This document shows, one piece after another, positions 35,666 to 44,631 of a DNA stretch of 64,000 nt (within the stretch, counting starts at the first letter, position 1; each line of letters starts with the position of its first letter). The notes under the pieces are model-generated. The model searched no databases and was not told the DNA's origin. It saw only the letters and a program-made list of their open reading frames with translations. The position numbers were made by a program, and so were the translations under genes. The stretch comes from Amblyomma americanum (Eukaryota; Arthropoda; Arachnida; Ixodida; Ixodidae): positions 112,275,002 to 112,339,001 of the forward strand of contig NC_135497.1 in the NCBI RefSeq assembly GCF_052857255.1, read 5' to 3'.

Positions 35666-36312
35666 ATATACTTTAGGCTTCGCCAGCCATACTTCGCCTT
35701 CTGCTTCTTCTTAGAGCGTGCAGCTCCGTAAAATTCGGAGAACAGTAGGTGCCTACGGGAGTAAAGATAAAGCAGACACTCACGCCGTAAATATCAGCCT
35801 ATATACTTGGTTCTTCAGGCGGCAACGGAAGCTGTGTGTTGAGCTGTCAGTTGACGCTATCAGGGCCGAAAGGGTTAAAGCACCAATATTTATATTACGT
35901 CTTTTGTTTTGATTTAGGCGCTACGCAATTTCATGCAGCTGGACCGGCCGACGAAAGTGGGCAGAATGTCTGCATTCCACTGACAAAAGCCGACACTGCC
36001 AGATATCTTTGTGTGCTTGCCCGCAACACGACTTTGGCTTCATGGAATGCTCCATGGTAAAGGGACTTTAGCTCCAGGAAGCTCGCGGCGCCACCTTAAA
36101 ACCTTGACCCGTTAGTACACCTCAAACTATAGCGCCTGGCCTCCCCTGCTGCGATGCAGCGCTGTTGAGTCTGTGCGGGCAGCACTTCGCCGCTTGGATT
36201 CACGTCCATGGAGAACAACATTCCGAGACCTTGCCCTCAACCTTCGTCTTCTAGACAAGACCAAGTCACTTTCAATATTTAAGAGGAGGGTACCTGAGGA
36301 AAGTAAGCACCG
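35666..36312. other. non-coding stretch with possible LINE C-terminal scrap
   Basis: No intact gene. On the plus strand, 36170-36290 reads RRLDSRPWRTTFRDLALNLR and then KTKSLSIFKRRV, which resembles the end of LINE reverse transcriptases, but it is too short to be sure. Confidence 0.35.
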
Positions 36313-37074
36313 TTAGAAGTTGGTAGCGGAAATAAGGATCGGGGATACGGGATTCAAGGTAAAACACAGCATTTGAAACTGACTTGGGGAGCCAGAGACA
36401 GAGCTAGCTGTAGGGCACGCCTTTCCAGTAAGGCTAAGGGTCGCATCTTGTACGTCGCGGTACCAGAGGACAGGACAACCAAATTCGAGTATCGGTCTCA
36501 CACACGCTTTATATATAGAAACAGTAACGTGTCGCGACGCATGAAGATTTTTTTATTGCCGACTCATGTCAACCGGCCCAGAACACGTTTCCTTTAAGCA
36601 CATTATCCTTAATGTGTAGGCGCCGGTCATGAGTAATACCTTACTGACTCCACCTGTGGAATTGGGTCGGAGCGGTAGGCTAGCGAGATGTACAAAGGGG
36701 TGTCTGGCAGAACTACAAGCTCGCCAGATTTTCTGGCATTCAGGAATAAATCAATCTGGTCCAATCAGTTTTCGAGGGCATTCAGATATGCCTGCAAAGG
36801 CTTGTAAATAGCACGAATATCCCTTGCTGAGGCGAAAAAAAACTATATCGCCTGCGTATACAAAAGCTGTAATGTGGGTCACACTTCTGAGTGGAGGAGA
36901 CAGGATAGTAAGCGTTATCGGAAGGTGGTAACCAGATGCGCCTGAGTCTTCTGCCGACAATGCAGATACCGCAACCCTACCGGCTGCTAATTTTAAACCG
37001 GTTGCTGATCGAGAAGCTCCTCGCACAAAGGTGATAGTTTCAGAATTGCAGCAACGCACAGCATACACAGACAT
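36313..37074 (-). pseudogene. LINE reverse transcriptase relic
   Basis: On the minus strand SVTHITAFVYAGDIVFFRL is a degraded YADD catalytic box (second position A, first aspartate lost to G). Further on, RPILEFGCPVLWYRDVQDA matches the thumb-side motif of non-LTR reverse transcriptases. Much of the domain between is missing or frame-shifted. It follows the endonuclease relic at 37548-37120 in the expected order, so both belong to one LINE copy. Confidence 0.75.
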
Positions 37075-37119
37075 CCGTGACCAGAGAAGCTGGCCCAGGA
37101 GTCCGAGTGGCTATCCCGA

Positions 37120-37548
37120 GACACCGTGGTGGGAATTGAAGTCCTCTGCGAGGACTACACTGTTTGCGCCACTCAGTAAGCTATCCAAACAATGTGTCCT
37201 GTAACTGCGTGACTACAGGGAAGTAGACGTTTGCATAGATACTATGGAACACTGCGGAAGGGAGATATCGAACGCCAAAAGTTCGCAGTCAGAAAGCATA
37301 ATTTTCTGTCAGATAGAAACTCGGTGACATATTTTTTGCAGAGATATTTTTGCTAATCTGCCAGCCTTGCCATTAATGCGATCTGCCCTGAAAGCGCGAA
37401 ATTTTTTTATAGAAAATGATTTAAGAGGAGAACGCCACGTTTCTTGCAAAATCATTATATCTGGATTGTGTTTATGAAGAAGTTCTAGATCCGTAAGCGA
37501 AGACTGTACAAAGCTGCAATTCCGATGAATAACCTTCAGACCGGCCAT
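37120..37548 (-). pseudogene. LINE AP-endonuclease relic
   Basis: The minus-strand frame beginning at 37548 reads LKVIHRNCSFVQSSLTDLEL, then NPDIMILQETW and RADRINGKAGRLA. This is the N-terminal apurinic-type endonuclease of a LINE ORF2, with the catalytic QETW glutamate and the FRxDR..GxGGG-like motif damaged. The frame stops at 37309; what follows is decayed. Confidence 0.8.
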
Positions 37549-37550
37549 GA

Positions 37551-39112
37551 TTACTGGCCGATGAAAGACGCAGCAACAGCCTCTTTCAGCATATCAGTCT
37601 GGGGAATGACTTTGGGGGTCCTTTCTTGGTTTTTACTTGAGACGACTGATTTTGAGGCTGAAGAAGCTGTTCCGGAAAGGCACAGCACTTTAACGTCTGT
37701 GGTACAGATATCAGCGTGAGAGACACTGCCAGGAGTGCTGATGGTAGGCGGCACCTGGGATGCACCAAGAGGAGACATGGTATGGCTAGTACTATAGCTG
37801 CACAAGTTAGGACAGATGCAGACATCGTTGCCAGAACAGATGATGGAGAAGACACAGGTTGGGCTTGCAACAAGCTGAGACAAAGCTTCGGTTGAACTAC
37901 ACAGCATACGCTCAAACACCTCAGAAAGAGCCTGTTCTACTGTGGACACAGTCGATGTATTCAAAGTGTACTCAGTATCGCCAATAGTAGAGCGCGCACT
38001 ACTGGCATATTAATTTTTCTTCTAGTCAAGAAGACTGTAAACGCCTGTGCTCGTCAGCACCTCTTCTCTTGAATTATCTCTAGCAGGCTTTGTTCATCAG
38101 CTTGTTTTGAACAGTTTGCATCATCAGCTGAGTAGTCGCTGTCGCAGAGGCAACACTGAGGCTGATCAGAGGCGCCGCTGTCAGCCGAATTACCTTTTTC
38201 ACAAACACGGCAGCGGGTCGCTGATTTGCACGCTTTGACACTGTGACCGAACCGTCAGCAGTTGCTACATTGTAGAGGGCAGGGCTGCATAGGGTTCACA
38301 CGTTATATTATCGGCCAGATTGCAAGTTCGGAAGAGCAGGAGGAGACAGCAAAAGTTATTATTGACTCTCTAGTGCACCAGTAGACTGAAAGAGCCCCCC
38401 CCCCCCCCCCCCCCGCTTCCTGAAATTATTACAGTATTTTCTGCAGGGAAGTTGCTAGGTCGACACCATGCATAATACCCTTGATGCATGCTATAGCTGT
38501 TCTGAGATGAAAGCGTTCACCGACAGTGATGCGAAAATTTTTCACTGAAGCAAGCCTGACACACAAGCAAAATCAGAGGACTTGCAGACAATACCTCTGC
38601 GGGCGAATGGACGCACCCCAGAGATATGTAGATAGTGTTCTGTGAGAGACCTTAATTCCTGCCGAACACCTTTTGAGCTTTTCATCTTGATGACGCCCTC
38701 ACCGATCGGTATACGAGAGCCAAGGGGATTACGTCGGGTCCATTTTTCTGAAAAGAGTCTAGCGGCAAGCTTTGGGCTGGCAAGCTGCAAAACCAAGCTC
38801 AACCATATACGTCCGGGGAGGTCAACGACATACCTCATCTGCCTCAGCCAAACAAAATTCATATTAACCGAGCCTACAGAATTAACCTAAGACCTGGCCA
38901 AATTGCCCCTCGTTGAACGACCTCACCAGTGTTGAGCACGCACGCACCACCAAGACACCACTGCTGATCCCACGTCTGCAGGGTGGCCAACCGTACATTG
39001 CCTGATCAACCCACTGATCTCCAGTGGATATTATTGGATCAACTTCCCTACCTTCCATTTCTTCTGCCTTTCTCTTTCTCTCTACTGACGCAATTTCACA
39101 ACGACGTACCAA
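37551..39112 (-). pseudogene. LINE ORF1 (gag-like) relic with CCHC knuckles
   Basis: Minus-strand frames from 39112 to 37551 line up as one broken ORF1. They comprise an N-terminal basic part, an RNA-binding-type block around 38860-38545 (GRIWLSLVLQLASP, SEKWTRRNPLGSRIPIGEGV), a zinc-knuckle region near 38265-38130 (RFGHSVKACKSATRC, then QCCLCDSDYSADDANC) and a serine-rich tail. Stops and frame changes are frequent, and a 20-base poly(C) run (G on the coding strand) sits in the middle. Confidence 0.7.
38395..38414. repeat. poly(C) tract, 20 bases
   Basis: Twenty C in a row inside the broken LINE ORF1. It may be an expansion or an assembly-sensitive site. Confidence 0.85.
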
Positions 39113-39329
39113 CTAGCCCACCAGCCCATATTTAAGAAAAGAAGGCAGTCCTGGCACGGCTGCCATTTTCCCAGGCCACGGCGCGTACAAGAGCGCACTT
39201 GATTAACAGCCTGCTTTGTGTCATCATAGCCAGAGCGTATCGTCTATTATAGAGAGAAAAAGGTGACGGCGGACGGAGAGACTAGAGGTGTTCATTCTAC
39301 TGCTTTTTTCGATTTTTCGCGGGCGCAGC

Positions 39330-39718
39330 GATAAATCGCGCGGGCTCATCCTCGCCGCGTGCCATATCGCATCATTATAGGAGCAGCTGCGAGGGCAGCA
39401 CGCGGCGGCCGCGAAAGAAGAGGAAGCGCCGAACACGGCCCGTTGTAGCCGCACTGAAAACGAGCCTCTTCTTGTACACGTTGTTCATCGAGCACCGTCG
39501 GCGGCAGAGGGTGAGCGAGCAGCCCATTGAGAGTTTTCGAAGCAGCCGGACGGACTGCGGCGACCAAACAGCGCCCAGCACGTCGACCGAACAGCTGTTC
39601 CGGAGACGCGTTTCTCTCGCGCGCCTTGAAAGGCGCCGGAGCCCGGTCGGCTGCCGCCCTGGACGGCTGCCGGCGTGGTCGCCGCGCCCTGGGCCGCACG
39701 TTGCCAGCAGGCCCGGCC
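39330..39718 (+). promoter_or_regulatory. CpG-rich 5' region of MGAT1
   Basis: The 390 bases before the MGAT1 start are rich in CpG and purine blocks, unlike the AT-richer flanks. No TATA box is evident. This fits a broadly active, TATA-less promoter or 5' untranslated exon. The frame is open upstream to an ATG at 39527, but that extension is arginine/alanine-rich and looks like translated leader. Confidence 0.45.
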
Positions 39719-41020
39719 ATGAACCGGCTACACGTGCTCCTGCTGGTCGGCGCCCTCTTGTGGGCCTTCGTCACCGGGCTCATATTCGTACAAATCAGCC
39801 AGAGCCGCCTGCACGCCATCATACGCTCGCAGGCCGCCGTGCTGGAGCGAGACGTGCGTTCGCAGCTCCACTCTAACGACGAGGTCCTCGATCGGCTCAA
39901 GAGGTGGAAGAAGCTGATCGACGACGCGAGGCACCGACAGGAGGTCATCACAGTCCTGGTGCTCGCCTGCAACCGGGTGTCCGTGAAGCGCACGCTCGAC
40001 CAGGTGGTTCGATACCTCCCGTCGCAGCGCCAGTTTCCCGTCATCGTCAGCCAGGACGGCTACCACAACGAGACCACGCAGCTGCTGCTCCAGTATCAGC
40101 GGGAGCACAATTTCACACTAATGCACCAGCCCGACCAGACGGATCTCACCGCGGGCGTGACGGCAGTGTTCAACATCGAAGGCTACTACCGCATCTCGCG
40201 GCACTACAAGTGGGCGCTCACGCAAGTGTTCGACCGCTTAGAACGCTCTGCTGTCATTGTGCTCGAAGACGACCTGGACATTGCGCCCGACTTCTTCGAA
40301 TACTTCGCCTCGCTGCTACCCATTCTACGAAAGGATCCCACCTTGTTTTGCGTGTCCGCTTACAACGACAATGGCAGGCGAACCCACATATCCTTGCTGC
40401 CAGACATGCTGCACCGCACAGACTTTTTCTCCGGGCTAGGTTGGCTCTTGACACGCGAGTTATGGCAAGAGATTGGCCCTCGCTGGCCTAAAGCCTTTTG
40501 GGACGACTGGATACGCCAGCCAGAGCAGCGCAGAGGCCGCGCCTGCATCCGGCCCGAAGTGCCACGCACGCGTACGTACGGCCGTGATGGCGTCAGTGAA
40601 GGGCAGTTCTTCGACAAGTACCTCAAAGACATCCACCTCAACGAAGTCTTCGTGCGCTTCAGCAGCATGGACTTAAACTACTTGCTCCAAAGTCGATACG
40701 ACACCGCCTTTCAGCAGACTGTGAGCGAGAGCAGAATGTACACCCTTGAGAATCTGAGGGATGGACTCATAACTCAGACCCCTGCAAGGATACCGTACAC
40801 GAAAGAGGGGGACTTTGATGAAATCGCTAAAGTTCTGCACATCATGAGTGATTTCAAGTCGGGCGTTCCACGCACCGCCTACAAGGGGGTCGTCAGCATT
40901 TATTTGGACGGAATACGCTTGTTCATTGTGCCTCACCCGTGGCCCTTCGAGCATGAAATGCACTTGTTAGAAAAGAACCGCCATGAACTGAATGGTCCCC
41001 TCGTGCGGCCGCTGCGGTAG
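39719..41020 (+). CDS. MGAT1: alpha-1,3-mannosyl-glycoprotein 2-beta-N-acetylglucosaminyltransferase (GnT-I)
   Basis: The enzyme adds GlcNAc from UDP-GlcNAc to the alpha-1,3 mannose of Man5GlcNAc2 in the medial Golgi, opening the path to hybrid and complex N-glycans. The 433 residues (human 445) form a type II membrane protein: short N tail, signal anchor at about 4-24 (LHVLLLVGALLWAFVTGLIF), stem, then the GT13 domain from about 75. Key motifs are VLVLACNRVSV, the metal-binding EDD at 183-185 in VIVLEDDLDIAPDFFEYF, WPKAFWDDW at 257-264 (Asp263 corresponds to the proposed base Asp291 of mammals), RACIRPEVPRT, GQFFDKYL and KSGVPRTAYKG. All expected motifs are present and the frame is intact, so it should be functional. 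The coding region is one exon, as in vertebrates. The start at 39719 is preferred because it places the anchor at the N terminus; an in-frame ATG at 39527 would add 64 residues. Confidence 0.97.
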   Translation: MNRLHVLLLVGALLWAFVTGLIFVQISQSRLHAIIRSQAAVLERDVRSQLHSNDEVLDRLKRWKKLIDDARHRQEVITVLVLACNRVSVKRTLDQVVRYLPSQRQFPVIVSQDGYHNETTQLLLQYQREHNFTLMHQPDQTDLTAGVTAVFNIEGYYRISRHYKWALTQVFDRLERSAVIVLEDDLDIAPDFFEYFASLLPILRKDPTLFCVSAYNDNGRRTHISLLPDMLHRTDFFSGLGWLLTRELWQEIGPRWPKAFWDDWIRQPEQRRGRACIRPEVPRTRTYGRDGVSEGQFFDKYLKDIHLNEVFVRFSSMDLNYLLQSRYDTAFQQTVSESRMYTLENLRDGLITQTPARIPYTKEGDFDEIAKVLHIMSDFKSGVPRTAYKGVVSIYLDGIRLFIVPHPWPFEHEMHLLEKNRHELNGPLVRPLR

Positions 41021-41305
41021 CCTACGACGGCGCGAGTCTCGTAATTTATGCCAGCGAACAGCGAGGAGTTCCCTGGGAGGCGAAAGCAATCGGCGGAGAT
41101 TTCTCAAGAACCACAGCGACCTGTTGGTTTCTTGTTTGACGCTGTTGCGTAAACCACAGTGGTTCACCGCCTCATAACAACTTTCTTCACCATGCTGGGG
41201 GCATCAGCTGTGAACGAGGCATTACCTGCGAGCTTCTGGCGAAGGCGTTTGGTTGAAAACGGTATTTCACATTTCTAGTCATTTATGGTCTTTTGCATCG
41301 CCACA

Positions 41306-41311
41306 AATAAA
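41306..41311 (+). terminator. poly(A) signal, MGAT1
   Basis: AATAAA lies 286 bases after the MGAT1 stop codon and is the first canonical signal downstream. Confidence 0.65.
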
Positions 41312-42505
41312 TACTCTTGACGTTGACACTTAATTCACGGTGACCCTTATTCTGTCGTCGGCATGGCGGCGTGACCAATAGTTCTTGAAACCGGAAAGTC
41401 TGAATTCCCGAAAACACCGTACATTTGCACATGACAAATTCAGAATGGAAAACGGCTGTTGCTATCCGAACACCGTTATGAGGGCCGCGTCGACAGCATG
41501 CAAAGGACGTCAGAGCGATCTCGGTGGCTATAAAACAGACGTGAACGTGATGCTATCAGCGAACACCGTTGTCGTTGCTGTATTGCTCATATGCAACAAA
41601 GTGGGAAAGGCCGATAACGAGAAGACTACTGAATCGTAGATGTAAGGAGAAAGAAAGCTATATCAGATGCCACCTCGCAGCCATAGTTATTGTTTCCATA
41701 TTATGTGGAGTAGAAACGTGTACAGCCGCCAGAATGACGGAAAACGTGGCTTAGACTGCCGCCAGCGCCACGAAACGTTAGCCGCTGGGTTCGAGATTAT
41801 GCTCCCAGTATGTCTGCGGCAGCTGACGATAGCTGGCGCTACGCTAAGCTGCTGCGGTGTTCAATTTGACTGCTTTTTCGCGTGCACCCGATAACCGTGT
41901 AGACAGTGCGTTCGGGAAAGAGGCGTTTTTCTGGCCTTAAGCTCAGCAGACTGCTCATAAAATTTACTTTTTTTAGACCGGCAGCATTACAACCAAACAA
42001 GCCGCGCGAGCTGCGGCAACTTCGCGCGCAATGTCGGGTTCCCGCGATAAGAAAACTGCCACGCGTTGCCTGGGTGCGCGAGGCCGCAACAGCGAGCGAA
42101 GCGCGCAAAAACGGCCCCTTCACGAGCGCGCTGCATGTCGACGCAGTCCGATCGAACTGCCAGCTGTCGTCAGTCGCCGCAAACACAATGAGAGCAAAAG
42201 GCACTGTAGCAATGTCTCGCTCCGGGCTACGTGCCTCTTGCGGTGTTTGTTTCTGAATGCAGTTTTCGGCTTTTTTTTGCGACGTTTTTTTTTCTATGGG
42301 GGAATTCCTCACTATTTTCTGTGATTAACGTTATATTCCTGTGCTGCCAAAGGTTACTAATAGTTTATCTTGTCCTTTTTTGGGAGCACGAGCAGTCGGT
42401 TTACCAGTAATTAACGCACGAATTATAGTACTCGGAGCTGTGCTTGTAGAAGGAAGTGCTACCACACACACAGAAAAAAAAATTGGAGGGGGCAATTAGG
42501 CTCAA
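41312..42505. other. non-coding stretch
   Basis: No supportable gene. The frame 42312-41839 (-), 157 codons, covers a GC-rich patch and has no recognisable domain. A CpG-rich part at about 41995-42240 could be regulatory, but nothing proves it. Confidence 0.4.
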
Positions 42506-43279
42506 CCTTAAAGGCGCACTGAACAGGATTCTGAGCTCACCTTTTTAACGCAGGAACTCGACCTACATGACCCACCTACTCTTAGAAACTGCGAATTATC
42601 GTCCTGTGCAGCTGATTTCTCTAATAAATCAGATTAAATGTCCCGGCTTCCGCCTTTTTTTTTTCACTAACCTCCGAGAGTATAGGGGGAGTCAACGCGT
42701 GGAGTGCCTTTCAGCCAGTCGCGTGGCGGCTTCGCTTTTATTTTGTTTTTAGGTTTCCGTGAATAAAAATGTTTTACCCTGAGAGTCCATGACAAGAAGA
42801 AGCTTGGCAGGCAATCTCACATGCGCAGTTAATGAAACGTTTTGCATTCCTGTTACTTTTCGTGGTAGACTGTTCGTGGTAGACAGCGAAGTCAGTTTCA
42901 GCAGCAGACAACATAGCCGCAAATTAAGCCCACGGAAATAAAAATATGTGGGCACTCTGTGCTTTCGCAGATTGCTTCTGCATATCACTACGTATCACTC
43001 CGCCAATGGCAGAGCGGCAAGCCACCACGCGACTGGCTGAAAGGCACTCCATGCTTTGGTTGACTCCTCCTACTCTCGGAGGTCAGTTCAAACAGAGCTT
43101 TACTGCTTTGAGTAAAAAAAAAGAAAAAAAGAAGGGAGCCGGCACGTTTAGTCCGATTTAATACGGAAATATGCAGCACAGGACGATAATTAGAAGTTTC
43201 TAAGTCTGCTTGGACCGTGTAGATCAACTTCCCGCGGTAAAAAGGCGAGCTCAGAATCCTCTTTAGTGCACCTTTAAGG
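42506..43279. mobile_element. fold-back element with ~240-bp inverted arms
   Basis: The left arm starts CCTTAAAGGCGCACTGAA and the right arm, reversed, starts CCTTAAAGGTGCACTAAA. Both continue with GGATTCTGAGCTC, TTTTTA, GAACT, CTTAGAAACT, GAATTATCGTCCTGTGC, AGATTAAATGTCC or similar, and finish at GAGTCAAC, GGAGTGCCTTTCAGCCAG. About 280 unrelated bases lie between the arms. There is no coding frame. It is a non-autonomous DNA transposon of unknown superfamily. Confidence 0.75.
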
Positions 43280-43631
43280 GTGTGACGCGATAGCGCTAAT
43301 GGGTTAACGCCCACATATGCGGAATTGTTCATTCCCCACTTTACAGTCATAGATCCTTGGGAGTACTCATACCGCACTAGGCGCAGCGTCACTGCCACGG
43401 TGGTCCCTTTTCTCACAATCCGGTGGGCTGGTTGTAATGACGCCACAAGGTCATGCGACCTAGGTGGCCCACCTAGATTGCTTCTCCGGGGATATTTTTT
43501 CTCACAACGCCGAAGACGACCCCGCCGCATTTTCTGCAGAACGTACGGGAGCCTTAGCGCTGTCCCGTTAAAATACACCTGTAATAGAGAAAAATTATGG
43601 GGGCACCTAAGCAATGCTTATGATGTGTAAA

Positions 43632-44200
43632 TGCGAGAGCAAGTGTAACTGGCTCGCTGAATCAGCTAGCGGACATCTCAATCGTGCTTTGAGTAGGCGA
43701 CGACGTCCGCCTACAAAATGAAGCAGTTATGCGCCTTGCCTTTTCTCAAGGTTTAGGCTCTGTTGATTTTTAGGAAAGGAAACGTGCATAACTGGCTCCC
43801 TGGGTCAATGGACAGACACCCCAATCGGGCTTTTAGGTACGTGGTGGTGGGGACGCCGGTCGCCTATTGCTCCAGGAGGGGTGATGACGTCATTTGCGTG
43901 CTGCGTTTCGGCCACGGCTTTCAAATGTAACTGGCTCACTGGGTCAGTGGATACCTCAATCCCGCTGCGAGTAAGCGGTGACGTCCACCTATAGGAATTG
44001 AGGCAGTTGTGCGCCTTTCCTTTTCTCAAAACTACCGGGAAGTTTACATTCCGTTGATTTTGAGGAAAGGATCCGAAGGCGCATAACCGGCTCCCTGGAT
44101 CAGTGGACACCTCAATTGCGCTTTGATGTACGCGGCGGTGGGGACGCCGGCGGCCTATTGCTCCAGGAGGGGTGACGTCATTTTCGTGCCGGGTTTCTGA
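43632..44200. repeat. tandem array, four ~145-bp units (A/B alternation)
   Basis: The core TAACTGGCTCxCTGGGTCAGTGGACACCTCAAT recurs at about 43640, 43784, 43928 and 44086. The spacers alternate: units 1 and 3 carry GTGACGTCCxCCTA and ATGAAGCAGTTxTGCGCC, units 2 and 4 carry GGTGGGGACGCCGG and TATTGCTCCAGGAGGGGTG. The array therefore behaves as two copies of an A-B dimer of about 290 bases. Confidence 0.8.
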
Positions 44201-44597
44201 TGATGGCAGGGTTTTAGCACTATAAGCCAAGTAACGCCACAGATACCGGACTTCACTGCGCTGACGGGGCGAGTGGACTTTGACTAATAGACCAAGTAAG
44301 GAAATCCTCCACTCCTCTAGTAGGATACAACTTAAAAAAAAAACAGCAGTTGCTAACACTGGGCTACGGTCTGCGGCGCCCTGTACTACTCCGCTAGCCA
44401 ATCACAACAGTAAACGAAATAGGCTTTTTAATGTTTTACTTTATTAAGCGATCCAGGAATAAAAAATCTACAGCTTGTAATTCTTTGTTGTGATTAGTTT
44501 CCTGTTTAGGTAACGAAAAAAGTTTTAACTACGGACTACTTTTTTCTCATGGAAGAATTCTGTGCGGCTGTCCTGAGCGTGGGCGGAGCTTCACTGC

Positions 44598-44621
44598 AGA
44601 CTTAAGTTGTATCCGACTATA
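44598..44621. mobile_element. terminal fragment of the TATAGTCGG MITE
   Basis: AAGTTGTATCCGACTATA is the right terminus of the MITE family at 3211-3475 and 32822-33083. It abuts the point where the gypsy RNase H sequence begins, so it marks a rearranged junction. Confidence 0.55.
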
Positions 44622-44631
44622 GGAGGAGTGT

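Noticed and set aside
36170..36290. separate plus-strand LINE copy
   Set aside because: Only about 35 residues resemble a LINE tail, too short to call as a feature of its own.
39346..40044. 232-codon antisense gene over MGAT1
   Set aside because: It is the shadow of the MGAT1 coding strand in a GC-rich region and has no domain.
41839..42312. 157-codon gene (-) downstream of MGAT1
   Set aside because: No domain recognised; it lies in a GC-rich patch of basic composition.
43632..44200. CRISPR-like array
   Set aside because: Units are about 145 bases with related spacers, which is a satellite pattern in a eukaryotic window.
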